This document shows positions 1 through 12,341 of a stretch of 64,000 bases of DNA, in pieces. Numbering within the stretch: position 1 is the first letter of the stretch; each line of letters begins with the position of its first letter. The DNA is from Spizellomyces punctatus DAOM BR117 (taxonomy: Eukaryota; Chytridiomycota; Chytridiomycetes; Spizellomycetales; Spizellomycetaceae), in the NCBI RefSeq assembly GCF_000182565.1, contig NW_015971544.1, positions 1,363,628 through 1,427,627 of the forward strand, in the 5' to 3' direction. The position numbers were made by a program, and so were the translations under genes. Below the pieces are notes generated by a model. It was not told the origin of the DNA. It worked only from the letters and a program-made list of their open reading frames with translations, and did not search any database.

Positions 1-3000
1 CAAACCCGAGCCAAAAGCGGCAGACTTACCGATACCGGTGTGCTGCTGCTGCGTCCCACCAGGAGCGCCAGCATGCGCAACAAACTTTAGAACCTCGGCT
101 CTTTGTTCCAAAAGCCCCCATTGATACAGCATTTCCGCATAACACAATCTGTAACGATCATATATTGCTCGCTGTTTTGGATCTAGCAAACCCAATCTTT
201 GCGGTGCGGGTAATAGAGCAGGATTCTTTGCATAAGAACGTGGCTGATCTATATCCTCGTTCTCAGTAAGTTTGAGCATTAAGATAGGCGAGCTTTGATG
301 ATGACCATTCGCGCCAGCCAACTGTACGCTTGAGCTAAAATGTGAGCCAGGAGCTATTGAGTCCGCAGTCGGAGCGACGCCAAACTGTCCAGTAGTTCCA
401 GATACTGCCACGCTCGCCAAGGGTGCAGTCAACGTCCAGCCGACACCTCCAGATGGTATTGGTGATCCCGGCTTGCTCTCACGCGACGGCCACGGGGCAC
501 CCCACGCCTCAGTTGTTCTTTGACGGGTGATGCTGGGTGGCGTCACCGACGAAGCGCGCAGATGAGATGCAATACTACCCGAGACGTGGCCGTTGCCTGA
601 GAAGGTGCCTCCCCTTGAGGGAATACGCGGGGGAGGACTTGTCGTTCCGCTTCTGACAGCTTGCGCATAGGTTGGATTTCGCGCGTTCATTTCTCTGTTC
701 CCTGGGACTGGAGACGCTGACGACAAAGGAGCTTCAAACCGAGCACTATCCATATAAGTGCCCAATACGCTATCACTTGCATACGACGATCCCGCCTGGG
801 GGAATGGACCGGAAGTTGCCGTAGATCCTGAGCAGGGAGTCGGGGCTGACGGAGCGGTGACCTGCTGGGCCAGAGAGTGTGCGTGGCTGTGGTGGTAATA
901 AGGATGCTCATGGGATCGGCTGACTGTAGGGCCAGCTGTCGTCTCGACGCTGGGGTTTATTCGCGATGTGCCTGAATGGACATCACTAGCATAGCTTGTT
1001 AATTGCATTGCAATTGTGCCCGTCTGTGGGTCGGCTGCCAGGTTGCTGACTGCTATGCCCACTCTTGAAAACGCAGACGCGACAGTTGGTGTTACCATTC
1101 CAGCAAGGACGGATGTAATAGGGGGACCACTGGAAGGCTGTGGCGTAAAGTAAGAGTTGGACCCAGGGCGGTAATGAAAGTAAGAAACGTCTGATCCAGC
1201 GGGACTAGGATGCAGCATTTGGTTAATCCGATCAGCACTTACACCCACAGACGTAACCTGTTACCAAAGTAGTGATTGTAAGAGTCCAGTTTAAGGCGGA
1301 AATGCAAACTAATGTCTCTAACCCCTGTTGCCCGTGATGCTTCCGCCTTCTCTCGCGAAAATGGATCGGCAAAGACACATGTCAACAAAGCCAGAGTCTG
1401 TATATCGCCAATTTTTTCCAGATATTTGAACCTGCGTGCAACCATTTTAGTACCACAAACATCATATGCACGTTGACAATAGCGATTGGATCTCACAAAT
1501 CATGCACCATTCTTCTTCCAAACGGATGCCATTGCCATTCCACCTGAGCCCACTGTTCTCGATCATCCCGTTGCTCCAGCCCTGCTCCAGCTCGTCTTCT
1601 CTTATCGCCAGAGCTGTACATCGAACTACGGACGACGATATGCCCGTCCCGAGCAATGTGTGTTTGATCTTTCCGCTTTCCAAGGTCGCGCAACCGTCGT
1701 CTGCGGCTTCTCCTAGGGTGCTCTTCGGGTAGCAGGGCATCTGGCTTAACAGATGCACATTCAGCTAGTAACAACCCTGCTAAGCTCCAGATACGCATGA
1801 GGTCAGGTCGATTAGCATGCTGGGCAGCGGAACAGTTTGCGGCACAAATGGCCACTGGGTCATCGCCGTGGAGCCTATAGACAATAATAATACTTCAGCA
1901 ATAGATATGGACTTGAGTGACGTCCTGCGGCACTTACGTATAAGCTTTGGCCAGCGTTTCGCTGGTAGGTAACAAGTCGCTCACATCCTTAATATGGACG
2001 ATTGTTCCATAGCTCGAGGGTTCCGGTAAGGGTTCTTGTAACAGTAACGGAGAGCTTGCGGGTATCGGAGTGTCATTTGTCCGATCAACCAAATCCGGCC
2101 GCCGAAAAACGCTAGCATCAATGGTTGATCCTGTCATAGGTGAGTCGCCTATCGCTTGTCCGCTAAATATTTGAGCGCCACGCTCATCTAGACTGGAAGC
2201 CACGCTTCCATATTCACTCCCGCTTCCGCTCACTTCAGCCGAATTTGCTCGGCGATGCTTTATGGCACGGAGGGGCGACGGTGAGTGTCGCAAACTGCCT
2301 GAAAACGAATGCCGAGGACTATGCGGTGGTGACCCTGGCGGGGATTCAAACAGCAAGCTCTGTGGACGCGAACCCGCGGAGGCAGTCATGGGTTGGCTTG
2401 AAATTGGGTGTTTGAGCACGTCACTAGGGATAGGCGCCGATGCCACGCCATTCTCGCCGACTGTTGGAACAATAGATATCGATGCGGGTCGACCTGGGTG
2501 TACTTCATTTTTATTGGACGGAAGGCTAAAAGACTCAGTGCGGTGTGAGACTGTTGGTAGACTGCGATGTCCCTTTGGGGAATTGATGGGTGTAGTTCTC
2601 CCTGCATATGTGGCGGACAAGGCTGATTGCTCTTTCGCCCCTACCTCGGCCCGCTGCGGGTCAAATGGGGTTTGAGACAGGCGAGTCAGTACAGCTGCAG
2701 AAGGATTGGGTGTAACGGACGCGGGAAGCAGTGGGGAGGCAGTGTTGGAGGATATGGAAGAAGGTGGATGCTGATGGAGTCTTGCAAGGAAGTCTGCGGA
2801 AGAAAACAATGCTGGTTGGAGTGAAGCTCCAGGCTAATGATAAGGTGTGTTAGCCCACGCTAACGAAACAACCCGCTCGCGAAAAGCACATTCATCACCT
2901 TTGGCCTCCAAAACAAACTTGGTGCCGGCGACTCTTCCCCACTTTCATCAGAATCCAACCAGTAGTTCAGCTTTCCCGGGCTTACTCCCTTTCCGCTTGT

Positions 3001-6000
3001 TCCCATCTTTCCGGTCTCTAGCCCATCGAGCGCACCTGGTTCGTAGATGTTCCCGCCAGCGATGAACATCTTTGGAAACCTTGCCAGGACAAATGCGCGA
3101 TAATTCTCGTACAGAGGGTATGTCTTTGGTTGAGTTGTAAAGTGCTGGGACTGAAGTACAGGCTGTTGATTTCGCGTAACGAGCGTGTAAGCAGTGAATT
3201 TTGTCGCAGATGGATGCGGAAGAGGGGAGAAAAAGTAGACGAGCTTGCCTAATGGAAGGCAAAGGTTAAAGGATAACGAGCCAATCTAATCTCAGCATCG
3301 TCACCTACCATTTGGCGAGAAGGACGCGCCGCAGAGTCGAGGGAAGGGGACATTGTTATTGTCCTTTCCCACAATGACTTCCTTTAGCAAGCGTTTCTCT
3401 CTCATCGTATTCTTCAGTCGCCCCGGAACAAGCGATACTCCCCCGGCGTCACTCGAGCTGGTAGTATCCGAATCGATGTCATCATTGTCATGGAGGAGAC
3501 CCGTCGAAGCGACCGTTTCGCTCAATAAACCTATATCCTTCTCATCGCCAAGCGCCGAGGTGGTAAGCAATTCACTTGAAGCTCTACTTAAGTTAACTCC
3601 TTTTCCGTCCTCTGAGTTAGGGAGGGAAGGAGGCATAGGTGCAGTGTCACCCGCAGTACCAAGTAGGAGATAGCGTACGCATGGTTCTAGACACGGAGTC
3701 GAGTTTTGAACATAGACATTGGCAATCTGCGCCAATTTCTTGGCTAGGTAAGTTCTATTTGCCATGCTGACCATGCCAGTTTTTTGAATTTCCATGATAG
3801 GTGCGACGTGATTTGGATATTGGGGTGGGAAACTCATATCGATGCGGAGAAATGCGGATGGGATGGCGGCAAGCGGAGGTTGATAGGAAGCGAAATTATC
3901 ATTGGCACGTTGAAGGGTAATTGTGCAAGTTCGATTTGAGAGGTTGACCTATTGAGAAAGCGTCATCTGAATATTTCCATCAAAATCACCTATCCATGCA
4001 ATGGGTAGTACCTTTTCAAAGTGCACCATGGAATACTTTTTAGTAACCAAAGTGATTTCTTCTTCCAAGGTCCTGGGAACAGCCTCCGTTTCTTCCAATG
4101 GCGACTGTATGTTATGGTCAAATCCTCGAGACTCAAGCCAATCTTCAGTTGGATCCTCAGATCGATCTGCACTGGATGAACTTCGGATGGTCAAGCTTCG
4201 ACTTTGCCGTCGATGACTATGTGTATGACCTTCCGACACAACGTCATTCTCAGCCTCAGAAAATTTCTTTCGTAGTGGTGCATATCGAGCTGAAGGCAAA
4301 TCTAATGCTGACATGCTGCGAGGTAATGGAGTCGTTTCAACGGCTGAATCCGTTGAATCTTCCCGTTCCATGTTCGGTGACAACAGAGGACCTGGATTAT
4401 GACCAACAGCCTATAGAAAGATGAGAACACGGTTCCGGTTTCATTCCGGCAGGGGAGAGCGTCCGGATAGATACCTTGGTAAGCTCCGCGTCTATCGGCC
4501 ATAGTCGCAAGTGTTGATCTTTTGACCAAGTGACTAGCTGAAATGCTCTGTCATCTTTGTTTCTATTGGTTAGACTCTAGATTTCCCCAGCTACCAAGGG
4601 CTCTCCAACTTACCGATCCCAGAATTCTCACCCCCTCGTACACGCCAAACAAACTCGCGAGGAACGTCTGTATGTCCTTCAAATGAGTATACAGGCGCCA
4701 CCAGATTATCGCAACTCCATAGAAGAAGATTGGTATCCTTTCTTTGAGGCATTGTGACGATCCCATTTCCAAAGGGCTGAATAATGGAGCTCGTTTCAGA
4801 CCATCGGTCCATAAGGGAAATAAAACACAACTGACTTTACCGTGAATCGCGCACGCCATACAGGTGATCCGGTGACTATGGTCGCCTGGCAGGTTCTTGG
4901 TTGCGTAATGTCCCAGAACTACGTCGATCAAGTTAACACTACGTGATCAATTTGCGGTAGCTCATGAACTAAAGTTACCTTCACTAGCCTATCCTGACTG
5001 CAAGTAATGATTTCGTCCTCATTATTCCTACTCCAGTCGATACCGTAGATCTTTGTCATGTGCGCTGTAATGAGTGTCACGGGTGTCGACCCTTTCTATC
5101 AAATATCGATACATGAATCGATAGTACACAGAAGGCCATATGCAAAGGTGAATATACCCGAACATCCCAGATCTTCACGTCGGTATCATGAGATGAGGCA
5201 AGCAGAGAATCATTCAGACGATTGAACTTGACTTGTGTCGCACCCGCTGATAAAGGAATAGCCACAAACCAGCCGTTGGTAAGCACTTGGAAAAAGCCTG
5301 ATACAACAAGAGTCCTCATACCGGTCCATGCACAAAACGAATTTGCCGGTTTGTCCGGATTTTTGCGAAGATCCCATAAATGGACGTAGGTATCATACGA
5401 ACAAGTTGCCAGTAACTCTGGATGGAACGGACTCCAGTTCAAATCAGACACCGCTCGTTGATGTGTACCCAGAATATATTGAATATGCTTTGATGACGAA
5501 TCCGAGCCTGACGGGGTCAAGTTCCACACCAGTGCTTTCTGGTTTGACTGATGATATGGACAATGGCCATTATTCTTCATTTGTTTTACGATAGGCAGAA
5601 GGTACCAAAGACAAACCGTGGTCGCAATCCAATGCTCTCTAGACTTGTGTGGATTCCACTGTACATCGCTAACTTCCCAATTGGTCATGTGGTGAATAAC
5701 ACGAGGGGGATCATAGGGATTATCAAGATCTACGATATATAGACCTCGCTTGCTGTAAAGAGAACATAGGACAGGGTCAGATATGCCGGACTAGGGTGAA
5801 AGGGGCTACATTTCTTGTAATCTGATAGTTCCGACACCGTAACGTCGCGACACAGAATGTAGTATAAACTACGAACAAGTCCCAGCCCGTTATAGATCAG
5901 CGTTCATTGAAGCATGCCAATGAATAAGCGCCAAATATCTTTCCCGTCTACTTTTAACACATGACCGACGATATATATTTGAAAGACTCACGCTGCGAGC

Positions 6001-6251
6001 ACTACATCTCTTCCATTAGGTGAAATGCTCAACGAGGTGACTGGTGGGGCGAGGTGGACCGCTAAGGACTGGTAAAATGTGGTGGAAGATGGTGCTGATT
6101 GCGCCTGCTGTGACGCAGCTTCAGACGACGTGACCGAAGACGTACGGTTATGGCCAGCTGCTGAAGCTGGTCGAGGATCCATCTTGCCTGCACCATTTCC
6201 TAAATCAGAACGATTCCCAATGCTCAATCCAAGCTCGACCTCTTGAGTCAT
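1..6251 (-). CDS. WDR59: WDR59/Sea3-like GATOR2 (SEACAT) subunit, 3' end beyond window
   Basis: Scaffold subunit of the GATOR2/SEACAT complex, which regulates TORC1 at the vacuole or lysosome. The start is ATG at 6251. Coding exons include 5992-6251, 5617-5752, 5322-5547 and one starting at 5246, and many more follow. The N-terminal part is a WD40 propeller with blades in WDR59 order: YIVDLDNPYDPP, VQWNPH, HQRAVSDLNWSPFHPELLATCS (first 20 residues diagnostic), ASSHDTDVKIWD, then GHTDVPREFVW. A charged linker follows, then an RWD domain (about 4.1-3.7 kb; FPPQYPNHVAPIMEI). Next comes a long Ser/Pro-rich linker and a C-terminal region (1.9-0.05 kb) with the typical ICK-like, DIQTLALLTCVF and YAEMLYQWGLLEQRAEVLKF segments. 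The terminal RING-like zinc module would lie past the left edge. It is divergent from IST1, with 250 bp between the two start codons. Family assignment is firm; exact splicing of the middle exons is not. Confidence 0.9.
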
Positions 6252-6501
6252 GGTCTGATTAGTAATCTGTGTAACATCACAAACCTGGCCACACCTCTTG
6301 GCAGCCCTCCAGCGAGCTTGGCATCTTTTTGGTCATCCAATCAAGCAATCATCCTCTTACGGACGACGATCGCTTCCATAATACGTTGTGGACTTTTGCA
6401 GCTTTAACGTTCTTCTGCTGTCTTCGCGTTTCGCAACATTTGGGAAGCCTAGCGTTGCGACTCATTGCTAAATCCCCGGTTACCCAGTCACAGTTTACGA
6501 T

Positions 6502-7826
6502 ATGAGCTTCGGAGGTTTCAACGCCAACAGGGCAAAGGTAAGCTGAGGACGAAGAGACGGTGAAGGCTTGAAAATTTATCCTTAAATTCTCGACAGCTAC
6601 GAACATGGTTAAAAAATATCTCTATTCTTTGGTATACAGGTTCAACTGAAGCTTGCCATAAACCGCCTAAAGCTTCTCCAGCAAAAAAAGACCCAACTGA
6701 ATCAAGTTGCCAGGAAGGAGATAGCTCAGCTGTTGGAGAAGGGAAAGGAAGATAGTGCTCGAGTCCGAGTAGAGCACATTATCCGTGAAGATTTTAACAT
6801 TGAAGCAATGGAGATACTGGAGCTCTACAGCGAACTCTTACTAGCGCGGTTTGGATTGCTAGAGTCGATGAAGTAGGTTACCACTCATTGTTTCAATTTG
6901 AGGTATACAGAGTATTGAGCAATAATTCCTTAACCAAAGGCATTGCGATCAGGCTATAGCAGAAGCAGTCAACACAATCATCTATGCAGCACCTAGGATG
7001 GAAGTTAAAGAGCTCAATTCGGTGCGAGACCAGGTTATTATGAAGTTTGGCAAAGACTTTGCCATGGCGGCTATGGAGAACCAAAATGATATTGTCAATT
7101 CCCGGGTACGTATGAATCCGAGTACTTTGATCTGCCCTATCGTCATCTCATTGCGCTTCACTATTGGCGAAAATTAGATTGTGCACAAGCTCAAGGTACA
7201 AACGCCGGATCCAGTTCTCGTCAACCAATACCTCAAGACCATAGCAAAGGCATACAATGTTCAATGGGACGGTGGTTCAGATGGAGTTCTCGAGTATGTG
7301 GGCTCGATCATTTTTGCGGTCCCTTCGCACAGACAACAAACTAACCACATCACGACGCAGGTCGGTGCCAGCTCCACAGCTCACGGACATTCCATACACC
7401 TACCCCCAACAGTACGCTCAAACAAGCGCACCCGAAGCCTTTGCCCACCCACAATCGTATCCACAACAGTACCCCCAGCAATATCCATCACAATATCCGC
7501 AGCAGCACCCTGATCAAGGATTTCCTGGTGGATTCAAGGATCCCTATGGGCGACCTGCTCCTAGTGCCCCTACGGACTCGTATAATGAGATTCCTGACTT
7601 TCCGGGTGTGCCATTGGGCCATGGCGCTCCAGCACATGCGCCACCAGGTGCAACTGGATTTGGAGGAGGACAGGGTCCTGATATGGGTGCAGGCGGGGAT
7701 TCAGAGTCGTTGCCAAATTTTGACGAGTTGACCAAACGTGAGTTCTTGCTGTTTTCAAGCGAATTGAGCGAGGAATTGACGTGGTGTTTGTCTTTAGGAT
7801 TTGAAGCTCTGAAACGTCGCAAATGA
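6502..7826 (+). CDS. IST1: IST1-like ESCRT-III-associated protein
   Basis: Regulator of Vps4 and ESCRT-III in multivesicular-body sorting and membrane scission. Six exons: 6502-6537, 6640-6872, 6940-7105, 7178-7293, 7361-7737 and 7798-7826, giving 318 aa. The first 190 residues form the helical IST1 domain (KLAINRLKLLQQKKTQLNQ, then VRVEHIIREDFNIEAMEILE). A Pro/Gln/Tyr-rich linker with repeated QQYP follows. The extreme C-terminus, DELTKRFEALKRR, fits the MIT-interacting motif (MIM1, LxxRLxxLK) that binds Vps4. The last intron falls inside that motif, after the first base of its Arg codon, so the 29-nt last exon is needed for Vps4 binding. The first exon is only 36 nt. It converges with the Nudix gene downstream. 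The sequence agrees with the family over its whole length. Confidence 0.93.
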
Positions 7827-7968
7827 TCATAACTTACGCCCACCACGTTATCCATATTTTATGGTTTAGCTCATTGGAAATTTGGGTGGTAATGTTAGCA
7901 TGTCGGCACTGGAGGCATGTGAGGGCAAAAGATTGCGTGCTATTTATCTATACAAAGGATTTCCTATT

Positions 7969-9378
7969 CTACATCTTGGCGTCTGCTAGATTATACCCCT
8001 TCCATCGTTCCGCCCACGCCTTTATCAATTGATGTGCAATGGCATAAGGCGGTGGTATTCTAAGCTGTATATCGTCTCTCTTGGGTGTATCCTTTGATGA
8101 TGACTCGTAGGGAGATATTGCGCCCAGAACTTGCTCACGGGTAAACCATTTTGCGTCTTCCAGCTCCTGATCACCCAGGTCAATTTCTTCTGTCGTGGCC
8201 ATTCCAATGCAACCCAACATGATCGAATTGGGGAATGGCCAGGGTTGCGAGGAATGATAAAACACGGGTCCAACCTTGACACCCGCTTCCTCCCACACTT
8301 CACGACGACAGGCTTCCTCCAATGTCTCGCCTCCTTCCATGAAGCCTGCAATGCATGTATACCATCCTGGTGGGAAACGAGACTGGCGGCCAAGAAGAAT
8401 CTAACAGAGAGTGTAAACATTAGTCAGATGAACAAGAGTCTCGAACTGGGACGAAGAGATACCTTGTTGGGATCCGTGGGGTGAACAATTGCAACAATGA
8501 CCACCGGATCCGTACGAGGGTATTGGAAATTATGAACCCCAGACAATGAAAGACAAGCAGGTTGTTGTTGCTCATCTACAGCTTGCGCCTCTCCCTTCGG
8601 TTCGGGATCCACCGACGATGCAGTCGCCTTTTGTTGATCCTTACTGGCACGAGGGCAAACTCTCTTGTATCCCGCTTCCTCAGATACAGTCTTGCGTCCA
8701 CATCCAGGACAAAACTGGTTGCGGGTATTCCAATCGACAATGGCGCGGGCTTGGGCCAGAATGGCAGTGTCGCGAGACCATGGCAGCTCAGAGAGTTTTT
8801 GGCGCAACGGCGAGTATTGAGCGCCATGGCTTTCTTCAAGTTCTAAGCATCAATCAGATTTTGTCAATGGTATATTGATTGTTTTCTCAAAGCGTTGAGA
8901 TGCATTACCTTTATTTATCCGTTCAATGACGCCTTTATCTTGGCTTGTCGGTGTCATGTCCACAGCCCAATAGGCTCTGCCTTTCACAGCCATGCTTTGC
9001 CCGTTCGTCTTTTCGATTTGAAATTCTTCTACCTCCTCTTCTTCGTCGACGCCCAAAAGAGCTACAAAGGCGCCATTGTCAATTGCGCCTTGGACGGTTG
9101 CAGATGTAAGCCATGCAATTTCCACGCGCTTGGGCGATTCTGAGGGCTTGAGGAGCGGATCAAGGGCCCGTAATGCAATGAAACGGGTATATGGCGATGT
9201 TAAAGAGGCAGCCAAAAAGGTCTTGTTGGAGCGAAGAATGCTGAACCTGAAATTTTTGCCCACGGTCCGTCAAGTCCATTGACAGAATACATTAATGCGA
9301 ACGCCCGAATTGGGAAAGAACGAGTACGCACCTGTTCAGGTTATTCCCAGCGAAAAGGTGTGTGAATGGTTGTGTCAT
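7969..9378 (-). CDS. NPY1: NADH pyrophosphatase (Nudix, NPY1/NUDT12 type)
   Basis: Hydrolyses NADH or NAD+ to NMN(H) and AMP, and decaps NAD-capped RNA in homologues; usually peroxisomal or cytosolic. Four exons, complement of 7969-8400, 8463-8842, 8909-9246 and 9332-9378, give 398 aa. ATG at 9378 starts MTQPFTHLFAGNNLNR, which fits the family's conserved N-terminal LNR. A zinc-ribbon segment (FCPGCG, then Cys near 8670) precedes the Nudix domain. The Nudix box is GGETLEEACRREVWEEAGV, with all catalytic Glu residues, and is followed by SQPWPFPNSIM, the array diagnostic for NADH pyrophosphatases. Between the zinc ribbon and the Nudix box is a roughly 40-residue Lys/Glu/Gln-rich insert (SKDQQKATASSVDPEPKGEA). 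The C-terminus is NLADAKM; I see no clear PTS1. Convergent with IST1, 142 bp apart. Confidence 0.93.
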
Positions 9379-10799
9379 TGCAATGTGTTTGGGTGTTTAC
9401 ACACATGGGAAGGATCTCAGGCTCTGGTTTGAAAACTCTCCACCAAAGCGATCTGTGAGTCACAAGAGTCATGATGCCGTAAGCATGGCGAATCCGATAG
9501 CGAAACTTGAAGCCAAAGCCTCGGATTGTGCAGCTTTTCTAGACTGTTTTTTTCTGGCAGCCAGCGATTATTTTCAGAACCGATTGGAGAAGACATGCGA
9601 CATCCGCACCACTCCATTGTAGTCGCCATATGCATGCATCATCGCACTTTTTTTTGTTGATAAATCATCCAGATGCTGTCTAATCGTCTCTGTAAAGGTC
9701 AGGTTGAGTCAGACGGCCGTATATGTTCCTGTTGGCTGGAACAGCTCTAGATATCAGCCAGTTGCTGGCAGTTTTTGTGCATTTTGCGGCAGTGATTTTC
9801 TCTCTGGAAAACGTGCGGAACAGCCGGAAGCCGGCGGAAGGCTTTGCAAAAAAAAAGGGCACCCAAACAGCCCCACGCGCAGGAGCGGAGGGTCAATTCC
9901 CACCACACCCTGGTTCAGAAACGCGCAACAAAAGCCCCCCTTCTCCAAAGCACTCTGTTGTTCTGCGACAAGAACGGTGGATGTAAGTCTCTCTCGTCCA
10001 AAACGCCTTGTCCAGAAACACACACAAAGTCGTAACTGTTTTTGCAGATAAGATCCAAATGAAATTTGGGTCCAGAACCAGAGACCTGGAAACATAAACG
10101 AAACAAAAATTTCCTTTTATGGCTCCAACGATGACGCAGAATGACGCACGCACGCATTGGAAATTCACCCGAAAACGCGGAATTGGGAACAATTACCCAC
10201 ATCCGGGTTGTCGGATTTGGAACGGGTGGAGGCCTTGCATTGTTTTGACATTTGACTCCATTCAAAGAAGGAAACGATGGCAGAGCAACTTGCTGTGTTG
10301 CGGCACGAGTTGCGTTTTGCCAAAAGCTTTGATCGCCCATATCAGCCATATACGCCTTTGGAAAAAAAGCCCTGGTGCCGCACTGCGCAAAAAACCAGCA
10401 AGCAGCGAGACTCGGCCTAAATAAAACGCAGGAAAATCGGATGCAAAATAAAAAAGAGAAAGCCACTGGTAGGGCTTGTCATCGATGGAATTCGATACGC
10501 AATGACTCATGAAACGCGTGTTTCCACCAATCAAATAAAGACAATTAAACTAAAATAGGCAATAACTCAAACAGAACGCCATTTCCACCAAATGTTGCTG
10601 ATAAACAACTCTTCACAAAATGTCACCAGGTAAAAGAAAAAAAGGGCCAATTTCCAACACACACCATCGATGAGATATCTTTTATCTTTTTCCCATTTTT
10701 TTTTTTTCTAAAGATTCATTTATAAAGGATTTTTTAGGTAGGATTTCATTTTCCTTTCCAACACAACTACCAACACACACACACGACAACGACGTAACA
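9379..10799. other. Intergenic, divergent promoter region
   Basis: About 1.4 kb between the divergent Nudix and GAC1-like genes. Open frames of up to 183 codons exist on both strands, but they overlap one another, have no family features and carry no convincing splice structure, so I do not call them. A TATA-like element at 10720 and a CA/AC-rich leader just before 10800 belong to the downstream gene. Confidence 0.5.
10720..10728 (+). promoter_or_regulatory. TATA-like element of the GAC1-like gene
   Basis: TTATAAAGG lies 72-80 bp before the ATG at 10800. It follows a long T-run and precedes an ACACAC-rich leader, a usual arrangement for a fungal core promoter. Position and sequence are the only evidence. 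Confidence 0.5.
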
Positions 10800-12341
10800 A
10801 TGCTGTATACGGCGGATACGTACTCACCTATTGGGTCGCCTCTCCCCGTGCAGGCCAACCGGCCCACTCCCGCTGACGTGCACCGAATCCTCCAGCGTGT
10901 GCAGCCGCGAGCGACAGATTGTCCGGCCGGTGCACGCTCGCTCCTGTCCCGTTCCCCACCTTCCAACTCGCTGGGCTTCAAGAAACCCACGGCTCCCCAA
11001 TATGAACTCGTCCGCAAAGTCCCGTCACCGCCTGGCACTCCTGCGCCAAAACCCACTAGCCCCGTCGTGTCCGCTCGCTCTCCCGTTCGCAACAGCAAAG
11101 GTGACATTGTCCCCTCCTGCCTCAAATCAACTCCAGCTGCTCGCCTCACACCAAGAACAACAACAACGTCACTCACTCGTCCCGCAAACGGACTATCAGA
11201 ACCAACCACAGCAACCGAAAAGAAATCAATCACCTTTGGACAGACGTTGGAGTACGTCTGTCTCTTTGCACGAGGATCATTGGCGTCAGACATTAACGGA
11301 TTCGAGCAGTATGGCGTTCAAGATACCGGAGACGTGGACGCAGGCTCATTGTCTGCTTCTTTGGCATTACGTGAAACGTGGGTTATAGCCAACAAAAACT
11401 CCCCAGCTATCCCGTCATTTGGGGCGCAACCCCTTGTGCTCGACAACATCCATCTTGAAGAAGGTCGCATCGTCACTGGAAACGTTCTGGTCCGGAACTT
11501 GGACTTCGGCAAGACTGTCGTTATTCGATATACCATCGACGGATGGACATCAACCAATGACATAAAGGCTGTATTCGCCAATATTGTCAGCCAAAGCACA
11601 ATAGATTTCTGCGGGATGGACCGGTTTGTGTTCAAGATTGACTTGAACAGGGAATTTGGAACCTCGGCGGTGAAAGGCAAAGTCGACTTTGCTATTCGAT
11701 ATGACGTAAAGGGCGAGTCCTTTTGGGACAATAACGGAGGGCAGAATTATACCGTGGAGCTTTCCAGGCCAACTCATCAGCAAGTCGGATTGTCAACATC
11801 GGCAGGCGAAAGCCGGCCAGGATACACATGGGAACGACCAGTACCAAACCGAGCTCGAGCCGCACGAAATGTCAGACCAAGTCCACCACCAGCTGCACCA
11901 GTACTCATTCCGAGTCACATATGTTCAGCTGCTGCCGTAAACCCCGACGTATCTCCTGCCCCATTTATTCCTGTCGCTCCACCCACTGGAGTAGCCGCCA
12001 CCACTTACATGTCGCTGCCTATGACTCCTGCTCAGCGCCGCGAGTCGCGGCGTGCTGTCGCATTGGCAAAGACGAGCACTCTGGCCGATCCTAACGCAAA
12101 ATACTCTCCACCTGCCGCCGAATCGGTTCCCATTCCCATCAACGCCACCCGTCGCTCGCCATCACCGACCTCGTTTTCCGATGCAATAGAAATGCCGTTT
12201 TCCACGTCACCTCTAGAGGCGATGGCCCAAGTTGGCCGCCAAGTCTACCGTGGATCACGGTTGTACGCAGACAGTGACTCTTTTGGAATACCCTCCTTGG
12301 GTTGCTCCCCACCGTCAGCATTCGCCGCCTGCAGAGCGTAA
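10800..12341 (+). CDS. GAC1/PIG1-like glycogen-targeting subunit of protein phosphatase 1
   Basis: Predicted to tether PP1 to glycogen and promote dephosphorylation of glycogen synthase. A single exon of 513 codons. The N-terminal 140 residues are Pro/Ser-rich and probably disordered. Residues 141-146, KKSITF, match the RVxF-type PP1 docking motif. Residues about 195-322 form a CBM21 starch/glycogen-binding domain: VTGNVLVRNLDFGKTVVIRY, then the DGW strand, FKIDLN, FAIRYDVKGESFWDNN and the NY turn. The C-terminal 190 residues are again Pro/Ser-rich. No intron is needed. The CBM21 plus RVxF combination defines the PPP1R3/GAC1 class; which fungal paralogue it represents cannot be decided here. 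Confidence 0.88.
   Translation: MLYTADTYSPIGSPLPVQANRPTPADVHRILQRVQPRATDCPAGARSLLSRSPPSNSLGFKKPTAPQYELVRKVPSPPGTPAPKPTSPVVSARSPVRNSKGDIVPSCLKSTPAARLTPRTTTTSLTRPANGLSEPTTATEKKSITFGQTLEYVCLFARGSLASDINGFEQYGVQDTGDVDAGSLSASLALRETWVIANKNSPAIPSFGAQPLVLDNIHLEEGRIVTGNVLVRNLDFGKTVVIRYTIDGWTSTNDIKAVFANIVSQSTIDFCGMDRFVFKIDLNREFGTSAVKGKVDFAIRYDVKGESFWDNNGGQNYTVELSRPTHQQVGLSTSAGESRPGYTWERPVPNRARAARNVRPSPPPAAPVLIPSHICSAAAVNPDVSPAPFIPVAPPTGVAATTYMSLPMTPAQRRESRRAVALAKTSTLADPNAKYSPPAAESVPIPINATRRSPSPTSFSDAIEMPFSTSPLEAMAQVGRQVYRGSRLYADSDSFGIPSLGCSPPSAFAACRA

Noticed and set aside
9915-10466. 183-codon minus-strand ORF in the Nudix/GAC1 gap
   Set aside because: It lies in a divergent promoter region, overlaps several other open frames, and has no recognisable motif.
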